Program-made: the position numbers and the translations under genes | Origin: Nitriliruptoraceae bacterium | GTDB lineage: Bacteria; Actinomycetota; Nitriliruptoria; Nitriliruptorales; Nitriliruptoraceae | Length of the DNA stretch: 12,080 nt | Direction: 5' to 3' | Assembly: GCA_007131525.1 (NCBI GenBank) | Contig: SLQK01000034.1 | Location: forward strand, 1 to 12,080 | Shown: piece after piece, positions 5,682-12,080 of the stretch | Layout of the letters: each line of letters begins with the position of its first letter | Numbering within the stretch: the first letter of the stretch is position 1 | Notes under the pieces: generated by a model | Database searches by the model: none | What the model saw: the letters and a program-made list of their open reading frames with translations, nothing else | Told to the model about the DNA's origin: nothing

Positions 5682-6977
5682 TCAGGCACCGGTGTCGGGG
5701 ATCCGCTCGATGTCCGCACCGAGCGCCTGCAGGCGGGGCACGAAGTGCGCGTACCCGCGGTCGATGTGGTGGACGTCCCGCACGATGGTCTCACCCTCGG
5801 CGATGAGACCGGCCATGACGCCGGCGGCCCCCGCCCGCACGTCGAGCCCGGCCAGCACGGCCCCGTGCAACCGGGAGGGACCACGGATCAGCGCGTGGTG
5901 CCCATCGACCTCCACGTCGGCACCCATGCGCGCCAGCTCGTCCACGAAGGAGAAGCGGGACTCGAAGACGTTCTCCGTGCAGCGGCTGGTGCCGCGCGCC
6001 TGGGTCAGCAGCACCATCAGCTGCGGTTGCAGGTCGGTGGGGAAGCCCGGGTAGGGCAGGGTGACCACGTCGACGGCCCGCAGCCCGTCCGAGGTCACCC
6101 TGAGCGAGGAGGAGCCCTCCTCGACCAGCACCCCGCTCGCGCGCAGCTTGAGCAGCGGGAGCGTGAGATCCGTCGGGCGGACCCGCTCGATCACCACGTC
6201 CCCGCCGGTGGCGGCGGCCGCCATGGCGTAGGTCCCGGCCTCGATGCGGTCGGGACAGGTCTCCCAGGTCACCCCGCGCAGACGATCGACCCCCTCGATC
6301 TCGAGGCGAGGCTGGCCGATGCCGTCGATGCGGGCCCCCATCGCGACCAGCATCCGGCAGAGGTCCTGGATCTCCGGCTCGCGGGCGGCGTTGTCGATGA
6401 CGGTGGTGCCGTCAGCCAGGGTCGCCGCCATGAGCAGGTTCTCGGTGGCCCCGACCGAGGGGAAGTCCAGGGTGATCATCGCCCCGTGGAGATCGGGAGC
6501 CGTCACCTCGACGCCGTGGGCGTCCTGTCGGACCTCGGCGCCCATCGCCGCGAGGCCCCTGAGGTGCAGGTCGATCGACCGCGCGCCGATGCGGTCGCCG
6601 CCGGGCAGCGCGAGCCGGGCACGACGCACGCGGGCCACCAGCGGGCCGAGGGTCGACAGGGAGGCGCGGATCCTCGAGACCGCGTCGGCGGGCGCATGCC
6701 AGCCCGGATCGGTCGCCTGCAGGCGGCAGGTCTGGCGCTCCGCGTCGAGCGCCACCTCGACCCCGAGACCCCGCAGCACCTCGGCCATCACCGGCACGTC
6801 GGCGATCGCCGGGACCTCACGCAGCTGCAGCGGCTCCTCCGACAGCAGGGCCGCCGCCATCAGCTTCAGCGCGGAGTTCTTCGCCCCCGACAACCGGATC
6901 GTGCCGTGGAGCCGGGCACCACCCCGGACGCGGAACGCGTCGGTGGCCACGGTGGTGGTGGTGGAGAGCAGCGCCAT
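5682..6977 (-). CDS. murA: UDP-N-acetylglucosamine 1-carboxyvinyltransferase
   Basis: Catalyses the first committed step of peptidoglycan synthesis, transfer of enolpyruvate from PEP to UDP-GlcNAc, in the cytoplasm. The 431-residue protein has the family landmarks: GAKNS with Lys33 (Lys22 in E. coli), RASLSTLGPL at 104-113, PGGDRIGARSIDLHL at 125-139, SVGATEN at 174-180, PDRIEAGTY at 242-250, GFPTD with Asp315 (Asp305), Arg381 (Arg371) and HIDRGY with Arg407 (Arg397). The residue equivalent to catalytic Cys115 is Asp128. The same change occurs in Mycobacterium tuberculosis MurA and is known to make the enzyme insensitive to fosfomycin. The ATG at 6977 has no ribosome site but sits 6 nt after TAGCAT, as in leaderless transcripts. 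It follows atpC by 71 bp and precedes the SpoIID-like gene by 4 bp. Confidence 0.97.
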   Translation of the reverse strand: MALLSTTTTVATDAFRVRGGARLHGTIRLSGAKNSALKLMAAALLSEEPLQLREVPAIADVPVMAEVLRGLGVEVALDAERQTCRLQATDPGWHAPADAVSRIRASLSTLGPLVARVRRARLALPGGDRIGARSIDLHLRGLAAMGAEVRQDAHGVEVTAPDLHGAMITLDFPSVGATENLLMAATLADGTTVIDNAAREPEIQDLCRMLVAMGARIDGIGQPRLEIEGVDRLRGVTWETCPDRIEAGTYAMAAAATGGDVVIERVRPTDLTLPLLKLRASGVLVEEGSSSLRVTSDGLRAVDVVTLPYPGFPTDLQPQLMVLLTQARGTSRCTENVFESRFSFVDELARMGADVEVDGHHALIRGPSRLHGAVLAGLDVRAGAAGVMAGLIAEGETIVRDVHHIDRGYAHFVPRLQALGADIERIPDTGA

Positions 6978-6983
6978 CAGGCC

Positions 6984-6989
6984 ATGCTA
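6984..6989 (-). promoter_or_regulatory. Candidate -10 of a leaderless murA promoter
   Basis: Minus-strand TAGCAT fits TANNNT and ends exactly 6 nt before the murA ATG, so transcription would start on or next to the A of ATG. There is no Shine-Dalgarno sequence before this ATG, unlike atpA, atpG, atpD, ald and panD. A good -35 is not visible. Confidence 0.45.
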
Positions 6990-7026
6990 CCCAGCGGCCA
7001 TGGCGGGACCGTCCTGGCGACCACCC

Positions 7027-7045
7027 GTCGGGACACCTCCCCGAC
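7027..7045 (-). terminator. Weak stem-loop just after atpC
   Basis: GTCGGG (7027-7032) and CCCGAC (7040-7045) form a 6-bp stem with a 7-nt loop, 3 bp beyond the atpC stop. No U-run follows, so it is not a standard intrinsic terminator. It may protect the atp mRNA 3' end or slow polymerase. Confidence 0.25.
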
Positions 7046-7048
7046 CGG

Positions 7049-7477
7049 TCACTCCTCGTGGGTGATCTCGGTCCCCGATGCCACCCGGATCCGCACCTGC
7101 TGCTTGCGCAGGGACACCAGCAGGGTCTCGAGGTCGGCGCCGGCCCGGGTGTCGATCCGCTCCTGCGCCCGCTGCGCCTTGGCCTTGGCTCGGTCGAGGT
7201 CGATGTCCTCGGCCCGCTCGGCGATGTCCGCCAGCACGATGACCTTGCCGTCGTCGCCGACGAACAACACGCCCCGGTGGACGGCGATGCGCTCCTTCGT
7301 GCCGTCGGCCATCGTCAGCCGCAGTGGGCCGACGTCCAGGGCCACCAGCGCCGGCGCGTGACCGGGCAGGATGCCGATCTCGCCCTCGACCGCCCGCGCG
7401 TAGAGCTCACGGGCCTCGCCCGAGAGCACGTGGGCCTCGGCGGACACCACCTCGACGGGCATGGTCTTGTCCGACAT
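7049..7477 (-). CDS. atpC: ATP synthase F1 subunit epsilon
   Basis: Central-stalk subunit that contacts gamma and the c-ring and can restrain ATP hydrolysis. The 142-residue product has the N-terminal beta-sandwich (VSAEAHVLSGEA, then GEIGILPGHAP at 32-42 and GVLFVGDDGKVIVLAD at 69-84) and a C-terminal helical pair (about 90-130). IDLDRA at 92-97 fits the I(L)DxxRA motif of ATP-binding epsilon subunits. The ATG at 7477 shares its A with the atpD stop (TGATG), so the start is coupled to atpD; a GTG one codon upstream is possible. No good ribosome site is visible, which fits coupling. It is the last gene of the atp operon. Confidence 0.95.
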   Translation of the reverse strand: MSDKTMPVEVVSAEAHVLSGEARELYARAVEGEIGILPGHAPALVALDVGPLRLTMADGTKERIAVHRGVLFVGDDGKVIVLADIAERAEDIDLDRAKAKAQRAQERIDTRAGADLETLLVSLRKQQVRIRVASGTEITHEE

Positions 7478-8895
7478 CACTTCGCCAGTTCCGCGGCCTT
7501 GCGCTGCACGTCCTCGACGTCACCGGCGTAGAGGAAGGCCTGCTCGGGGATCTCGTCGAGCTCGCCGTCGATCAGCGCCCGGAACCCCTCGATCGTGTCA
7601 CTGATCGAGACGTAGACACCGGGGTTGCCGGTGAACTGCTCGGCGACGTAGAAGTTCTGGCTGAAGAACCGCTGGGCCTTGCGGGCCCGGGCGACCACGA
7701 CCTTGTCCTCCTCGCTGAGCTCGTCGATCCCGAGGATGGCGATGATGTCCTGCAGGTCCTTGTAGCGCTGCAGGACCTCCTGCACCCCGGTGGCCACGTC
7801 GTAGTGCTCCTGCCCGACGACCGCCGGGTCGAGGATCCGCGAGGTGGAGTCCAGCGGGTCGACGGCCGGGTAGATGCCGAGCGAGGCGATGTCGCGGCTG
7901 AGCACCGTCTGGGCGTCGAGGTGGGCGAAGGTGGTGTGAGGGGCGGGGTCGGTGATGTCGTCCGCTGGCACGTAGACGGCCTGCAGGGAGGTGATGGAGC
8001 GGCCCTTGGTCGAGGTGATCCGCTCCTGCAGCTGCCCCATCTCGTTGGTCAGGGTCGGCTGGTAGCCCACGGCCGAGGGCATGCGCCCGAGCAGGGTGGA
8101 CACCTCCGAGCCGGCCTGGACGAACCGGAACACGTTGTCGATGAACAGCAGCACGTCCTGGCGCATCTCGTCGCGGAAGTACTCGGCCATCGTCAGCGCC
8201 GACAGCGCGACCCGCAGCCGCACGCCCGGGGGCTCGTCCATCTGACCGTAGACCAGCGCGGCCTTCTCGAGGACGCCCGACTCCTCCATCTCGAGCTTCA
8301 GGTCGGTGCCCTCGCGGGTGCGCTCACCGACGCCGGCGAACACCGAGACCCCGCCGTGCTGCTGGGCGACGCGGTTGATCATCTCCTGGATGACGACGGT
8401 CTTGCCCACCCCGGCGCCGCCGAACATCCCGATCTTCCCACCCTGCACGTAGGGCTCGATCAGGTCGATGATCTTGATGCCGGTCTCGAACATCACCGAC
8501 TGTGGCTCGAGCTCGTCGAAGGGGGGTGGGTCGCGGTGGATCGGCCAGCGGGTGTCGGCCTCGATCGCATCCGCGTCCACGTCGAGCGGCTCGCCCAGCA
8601 CGTTGTAGATGTGGCCGAGGGTCCCGGGACCGACGGGCACGGTGATCGGACCGCCGGTGTTGACCACCGCCGCGCCGCGGACCACGCCGTCGGTCGGCTG
8701 CATGCACACCGCACGCACCCGACGGTCACCGAGGTGCTGCGCGACCTCGGCGGTGATGGAGTACCGCTGGCCCTGCTCCTCGCGCTCGAAGGTGAGGGCG
8801 GTGTTGATCTTCGGGAGGTCCCCTGGCGGGAACTCCACGTCGACGACCGGGCCGATGACGCGGATGATGCGACCGTCGGCGGATGCGGTGGCCAT
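7477..8895 (-). CDS. atpD: ATP synthase F1 subunit beta
   Basis: Catalytic subunit of the F1 head, at the inner face of the membrane. The 472-residue length is typical. Residues include the P-loop GGAGVGKT at 159-166, GERTREG at 190-196 with the catalytic Glu191, the Walker B strand VLLFIDN at 248-254, FRFVQAGSEVS at 256-266 (family usually FRFTQAG), YPAVDPLDSTSRIL at 342-355 and the DELSEED loop at 391-397 that gamma touches. The ATG at 8895 has AAGGAG 6 nt upstream; the frame stays open to 9360 but the extra part overlaps atpG and has no family match. It starts 98 bp after the atpG stop and ends in a TGATG overlap with atpC. Confidence 0.98.
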   Translation of the reverse strand: MATASADGRIIRVIGPVVDVEFPPGDLPKINTALTFEREEQGQRYSITAEVAQHLGDRRVRAVCMQPTDGVVRGAAVVNTGGPITVPVGPGTLGHIYNVLGEPLDVDADAIEADTRWPIHRDPPPFDELEPQSVMFETGIKIIDLIEPYVQGGKIGMFGGAGVGKTVVIQEMINRVAQQHGGVSVFAGVGERTREGTDLKLEMEESGVLEKAALVYGQMDEPPGVRLRVALSALTMAEYFRDEMRQDVLLFIDNVFRFVQAGSEVSTLLGRMPSAVGYQPTLTNEMGQLQERITSTKGRSITSLQAVYVPADDITDPAPHTTFAHLDAQTVLSRDIASLGIYPAVDPLDSTSRILDPAVVGQEHYDVATGVQEVLQRYKDLQDIIAILGIDELSEEDKVVVARARKAQRFFSQNFYVAEQFTGNPGVYVSISDTIEGFRALIDGELDEIPEQAFLYAGDVEDVQRKAAELAK

Positions 8896-8993
8896 GTTCG
8901 GCTCCTTGGGCGTCGGCTCGGCGGGCGGTGCTGGACCCGGCGGCGCTCGTGGTACGGGGTGGGTAGGGGTGTGCTGGTCGTGGAGGCGGGGCC
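8896..8993. other. atpG-atpD spacer, C-rich in the mRNA
   Basis: The 98-bp spacer is strongly skewed: the plus strand carries GGGG (8956-8959), GGG (8961-8963), GGGG (8966-8969) and GGGG (8988-8991), so the atp mRNA is C-rich and poor in G across about 40 nt. The atpD ribosome site lies at its end. I see no hairpin or gene. Confidence 0.5.
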
Positions 8994-9872
8994 TCAGTCG
9001 CCGAGGGCCTCGGCGCCACCGACGATCTCGGAGATCTCGGTGGTGATCTGCTCCTGGCGGGCCTGGTTCATGATGCGCGACAGCTTGGCGGCGACCTCCT
9101 TGGCGTTGTCGGTGGCCGCCTTCATGGCGCGTTGCCGGCTGGCGTGCTCGGAGGCTGAGGACTCCAGCAGCCCGTGGAAGACCTTCGCCTCCACGTACCG
9201 CGGGATCAGGGTGTTCAGCAGCTCGTCCTGGGCCGGTTCGAAGATGAACTCGGGGTCGATCTCCCGGCCACCCTCGAACTCCGTGGGCTTGACCGGGAGC
9301 AGCTCCATGCGGACGGGGATCTGGGTCAGCGAGCTCTTGAAGTCGGTGTAGACCAACCACACCCGGTCGAGCTCGGCGCGGCGGTACCGCGCCATCATGG
9401 TCTCAGCGATGTCACCCGCCTCATCGATGTGGGGGGTGTCGGCGACGCCCTCCCACACCTGCAGCGCACGACGGCCCCGGTAGGCGAAGTAGGCGGCCCC
9501 CTTCTTGCCGACCACGTACAGGTCGACGGTGCGGCCCTTGCCCTCCTCCTCGGCGATGGTGCGCTCCGCGGCCTTGAGCACGTTGGCGTTGTAGGCGCCG
9601 GCGAGCCCGCGGTCGGAGGTGTTGACGAGCACGCCGACCCGCTCGATGTCGCGCTGGACCAGCAGCGGGTGGGCACGAACCTCGTTGGAGACGGCCAGGC
9701 CACGGATGATGTCGTGGATGCCCTCGGCGTAGGGACGTGCAGCGCGGACCCGGCCCTGGGCCTTGATGATGCGCGACGCCGCGATCATCTCCATCGCACG
9801 CGTGATCTTCTGCGTGCTCTGGACGGACTTGATCCGTCGCTTCAGCTGCCGGATCTGGCCGCTACCTGCCAC
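8994..9872 (-). CDS. atpG: ATP synthase F1 subunit gamma
   Basis: Rotor shaft that couples proton flow to catalysis. The 292-residue protein has the expected paired coiled-coil ends: GQIRQLKRRIKSVQSTQKIT at 5-24 followed by RAMEMIAASR, and at the C-terminus ASRQRAMKAATDNA followed by LSRIMNQARQEQITTEISEI. The central alpha/beta part contains SDRGLAGAYNANV. The GTG at 9872 has a near-perfect AGGAGG 5 nt upstream. I see no obvious insertion like the loop described in mycobacterial gamma. It follows atpA by 72 bp, with a hairpin in the gap, and precedes atpD by 98 bp. Confidence 0.97.
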   Translation of the reverse strand: MAGSGQIRQLKRRIKSVQSTQKITRAMEMIAASRIIKAQGRVRAARPYAEGIHDIIRGLAVSNEVRAHPLLVQRDIERVGVLVNTSDRGLAGAYNANVLKAAERTIAEEEGKGRTVDLYVVGKKGAAYFAYRGRRALQVWEGVADTPHIDEAGDIAETMMARYRRAELDRVWLVYTDFKSSLTQIPVRMELLPVKPTEFEGGREIDPEFIFEPAQDELLNTLIPRYVEAKVFHGLLESSASEHASRQRAMKAATDNAKEVAAKLSRIMNQARQEQITTEISEIVGGAEALGD

Positions 9873-9907
9873 CTGAACCTCCTCGCGAGCCGTTGGTCGC
9901 CCACTCG

Positions 9908-9938
9908 GGCACGCGGAGCGCCGTGGCGCTCCCGTGCC
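9908..9938 (-). repeat. Strong hairpin in the atpA-atpG spacer
   Basis: GGCACG (9908-9913) pairs with CGTGCC (9933-9938), and GGAGCGCC (9915-9922) pairs with GGCGCTCC (9925-9932), giving a 14-bp stem broken by one bulged base (9914). The formal loop is 2 nt, so the top pair is probably open. It lies in the intercistronic RNA, 6 nt after the atpA stop and well before the atpG ribosome site. There is no U-run. An RNA-processing or stability element is the likeliest use. Confidence 0.7.
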
Positions 9939-9944
9939 GCCCGG

Positions 9945-11555
9945 TCACTCGACGCGCTCGCTGCTGGCCGCCATGGCGTCCCAGCCCTCGTCCTCCTCCT
10001 CCTCGTCGGCCACCTCCGATGGCACGAAGCCGACGGCGAAGTCATCGATCGCCCCACGCAGCTTCGCGTCGAGCTCGTCGGTGAGCTTCTCCGTCGCCAG
10101 CTGCTCCAGCAGGCCGGTGTGACGGTCTCGGAGGAAGGTGTGGAGCTCGGACTCGAAGCGGCGGACGTCCACCACGGGCAGCTCGTCGAGCACACCGGAG
10201 GTGACGGCCACGACCGAGGCCACCTGCAGCTCCACCGGCAGCGGCTCGTACTGCGGCTGCTTGAGGATCTCCACGACCCGCTGACCCCGCGCGATCTGCT
10301 GCTGGGAGGCCTTGTCGAGGTCGGAGCCGAACTGCGCGAACGCCTCGAGCTCGCGGTACTGCGCCAGCTCGAGCCGCACCGTCCCCGACACCTTCTTCAT
10401 CGCCGGACGCTGTGCGGCGCCACCGACGCGGGAGACCGAGATCCCGGCGTTCATGGCGGGGCGGACACCCTGGTAGAACAGGTCGGTCTCCAGGAAGATC
10501 TGCCCGTCGGTGATGGAGATCACGTTGGTGGGGATGAAGGCGGAGACGTCGTTGGCCTTGGTCTCCACGATCGGCAGGGCGGTCATCGACCCGCCACCGA
10601 GCTCGTCGCTGAGCTTGGCGGCCCGCTCCAGCAGACGGGAGTGGAGGTAGAACACGTCGCCGGGGTAGGCCTCACGCCCGGGGGGACGACGCAGCAGCAG
10701 CGACAGCTGACGGTAGGCGTCGGCCTGCTTGGAGAGGTCGTCGTAGATGATCAGCGCGTGCTCGCCCTTGTACATCCAGTTCGCACCGATCGCGGCACCG
10801 GCGTAGGGGGCGATGTACTGGAAGGGGGCGGGGTCGGACGCCGGCGCGGAGACGACGGTGGTGTACTCCAGCGCCCCGTACTTCTCGAGGGTGGCGACCA
10901 CCTGGGCGATCGTGGAGCCCTTCTGCCCGATCCCGACGTAGATGCACTTGACCGCCTCGTCGGTGCCCCACAGCTGCCGCTGGTTGATGATCGTGTCGAT
11001 CGCGATCGCCGTCTTGCCGGTCTGGCGGTCACCGATGATCAGCTCGCGCTGCCCGCGACCGATCGGTGTCATGACGTCGATGACCTTGATGCCGGTCTGC
11101 ATCGGCTCGTTGACCGGCTGGCGGTCGACGACCCCCGGCGCCTGGACCTCCAGCGCCCGCTGACCGTCGATCTTCGCCTGCTCCAGCGGGCCCTTGCCGT
11201 CGAGCGGACGCCCGAGGGGGTCGACCACACGGCCGAGCAGGGCGTCGCCGACGGGTACCGACAGGACCCGCTCGGTCCGGCGGACCGTCTGCCCCTCCTC
11301 GATGCGCGAGGAGTTGGCGAACACCGCCGCACCGATGGTGCGCTCGTCCAGGTTCATCGCCATGCCGAAGACCCCGTCACCGAAGTCCAGGAGCTCGTTG
11401 GCGAGCGCCCCGGGCAGGCCGGAGATGTTGGCGATGCCGTCACCGGTGTTGATCACCCGGCCGACCTGCTCGGCGCTCAGCCCGGGCTCGTAGCCCTCGA
11501 GCATGCGGCGCACGGCGTCGGAGATGTCCTCCGAACGGAACTCGAGTTCAGCCAT
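9945..11555 (-). CDS. atpA: ATP synthase F1 subunit alpha
   Basis: Non-catalytic nucleotide-binding subunit of the F1 head. The 536-residue protein has GDRQTGKT at 175-182 (P-loop), the HALIIYDDLSKQA Walker B region at 266-278, LLRRPPGREAYPGDVFYLHS at 287-306, and SVSRVGGAAQ at 373-382 with the arginine finger Arg376; GGAAQ rather than GSAAQ is also seen in mycobacterial alpha. The last 26 residues (511-536) form an acidic tail (ADEEEEDEGW and onwards) beyond the usual end of the family. The ATG at 11555 has GAGGA 8 nt upstream. It follows atpH by 66 bp. Confidence 0.98.
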   Translation of the reverse strand: MAELEFRSEDISDAVRRMLEGYEPGLSAEQVGRVINTGDGIANISGLPGALANELLDFGDGVFGMAMNLDERTIGAAVFANSSRIEEGQTVRRTERVLSVPVGDALLGRVVDPLGRPLDGKGPLEQAKIDGQRALEVQAPGVVDRQPVNEPMQTGIKVIDVMTPIGRGQRELIIGDRQTGKTAIAIDTIINQRQLWGTDEAVKCIYVGIGQKGSTIAQVVATLEKYGALEYTTVVSAPASDPAPFQYIAPYAGAAIGANWMYKGEHALIIYDDLSKQADAYRQLSLLLRRPPGREAYPGDVFYLHSRLLERAAKLSDELGGGSMTALPIVETKANDVSAFIPTNVISITDGQIFLETDLFYQGVRPAMNAGISVSRVGGAAQRPAMKKVSGTVRLELAQYRELEAFAQFGSDLDKASQQQIARGQRVVEILKQPQYEPLPVELQVASVVAVTSGVLDELPVVDVRRFESELHTFLRDRHTGLLEQLATEKLTDELDAKLRGAIDDFAVGFVPSEVADEEEEDEGWDAMAASSERVE

Positions 11556-11621
11556 GGTTTCGTTCCTCGTCCTCGCCCACCTGTGGGGCCGTGATGTGAC
11601 GGTGCAGGATGCCGTGCCGGG

Positions 11622-12080
11622 TCACAACCCGATCCGGGTCCGCAGATCGGACATGCGCTTGAGCAACGAGCCATCGATCACGGTGTCACCGACGGTCGCG
11701 CGGACGCCACCGACGACCGCCTCGTCGACCACGAACCGCACCTCGAGCTCGTGCCCGGTGACGCGCTCCAGCGCGTCGGTCAGCGCGGCACGCCGGCGCT
11801 CGTCCAGCGGCACCGCGGAGGTGACCTCGGCGGTGACCCGGCCGGAGGCCACGAGCTCGGCCATCGCCTCGACGATGTCGTTGAGCTCGCCCGCTCGTTC
11901 CGCGGCCAGCACCATGGCGAGGACCGTGCGGGTCGCCGGGTGCGCGGCCGCCAGCAACCCGCCGTCGACGGCCGCCAGCCGCCGACCGAGCGGGAGCTGC
12001 TGGTCGGTCAGCACCGTGCGCAGCTCGTCGTTGCTCTCGATCGCGTGGGCGACCGCGGTGAGCTCGCGCTCGACCACCTC
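11622..12080 (-). CDS. atpH: ATP synthase F1 subunit delta, 5' end outside window
   Basis: Peripheral-stalk subunit that links F1 to the b subunits. 152 residues are visible and the frame is still open at the right edge, so roughly the first few dozen residues are missing. A GTG at 12077 lies in the frame but is unlikely to be the start, because the family has more helix before ESNDELRTVL. The C-terminus, GGVRATVGDTVIDGSLLKRM and then SDLRTRIGL, is the typical delta/OSCP ending. Position ahead of atpA agrees with the usual order B-E-F-H-A-G-D-C. If this protein were a b-delta fusion, as in mycobacteria, that could only be seen to the right of the window. Confidence 0.93.
   Translation of the reverse strand, partial: EVVERELTAVAHAIESNDELRTVLTDQQLPLGRRLAAVDGGLLAAAHPATRTVLAMVLAAERAGELNDIVEAMAELVASGRVTAEVTSAVPLDERRRAALTDALERVTGHELEVRFVVDEAVVGGVRATVGDTVIDGSLLKRMSDLRTRIGL

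Noticed and set aside
7027..7045. Intrinsic terminator between atpC and murA
   Set aside because: Only a 6-bp stem and no U-run, so I list it as a weak stem-loop rather than claim a terminator.
5433..7361. 642-codon plus-strand open frame opposite murA
   Set aside because: Antisense to murA and parts of its neighbours; composition is shadow-like and no motif is visible.
7324..9351. 675-codon plus-strand open frame opposite atpC and atpD
   Set aside because: Antisense shadow of atpD with no recognisable domain; high GC removes stop codons on the opposite strand.
9174..11594. 806-codon plus-strand open frame opposite atpG and atpA
   Set aside because: It is antisense to two certain genes and its product is a low-complexity His/Asp/Arg/Leu-rich sequence typical of antisense frames in GC-rich DNA; no family features.
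1..12080. tRNA, rRNA, insertion sequence, phage or defence-system genes
   Set aside because: I found no tRNA-like cloverleaf, transposase motifs, terminal repeats or known defence domains; base composition is uniform apart from short intergenic patches. The CPBP (Abi) family name alone is not evidence for defence.

Overview
This is a block of about 73-75% GC sequence. Every gene I can support lies on the minus strand, so transcription runs from high to low coordinates. The GC content, GTG starts, strong GGAGG ribosome sites, an Asp-type MurA and an ald gene of mycobacterial type point to an actinobacterium. The pairing of an atp operon with murA and a spoIID-like gene suggests a deep-branching, non-model lineage (inference; Nitriliruptoria- or Euzebya-like groups would fit, but I cannot test this).

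Layout in transcription order. Positions 12080-7049 hold the distal half of the F1Fo ATP synthase operon: atpH (5' end outside the window), atpA, atpG, atpD and atpC. Their spacers are 66, 72, 98 and -1 bp; the atpA-atpG spacer contains a strong hairpin. Positions 6977-2922 hold a cell-envelope group: murA, then a SpoIID/LytB-type peptidoglycan enzyme 4 bp later, then a CPBP-family membrane protease sharing an ATGA overlap with it. murA has a TANNNT box exactly placed for a leaderless transcript, so the envelope group may have its own promoter. Positions 2800-1121 hold ald (alanine dehydrogenase) and panD (aspartate decarboxylase), each preceded by a spacer with promoter-like and repeat elements. 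Positions 870-1 hold the start of an exported protein that becomes a regular Gly/Leu heptad repeat and runs off the left edge.

How they fit together: the ATP synthase supplies energy, MurA makes the first committed peptidoglycan precursor, the SpoIID-like protein probably trims glycan strands outside the membrane, and ald/panD connect L-alanine, pyruvate and beta-alanine/CoA metabolism. The window is mostly housekeeping. I do not see a convincing unknown defence or mobile system. The parts most worth a second look are the heptad-repeat exported protein with the 20-bp palindrome upstream of it, the SpoIID protein with extra C-terminal domain and membrane anchor, the Asp-type MurA, and the atpA-atpG hairpin.
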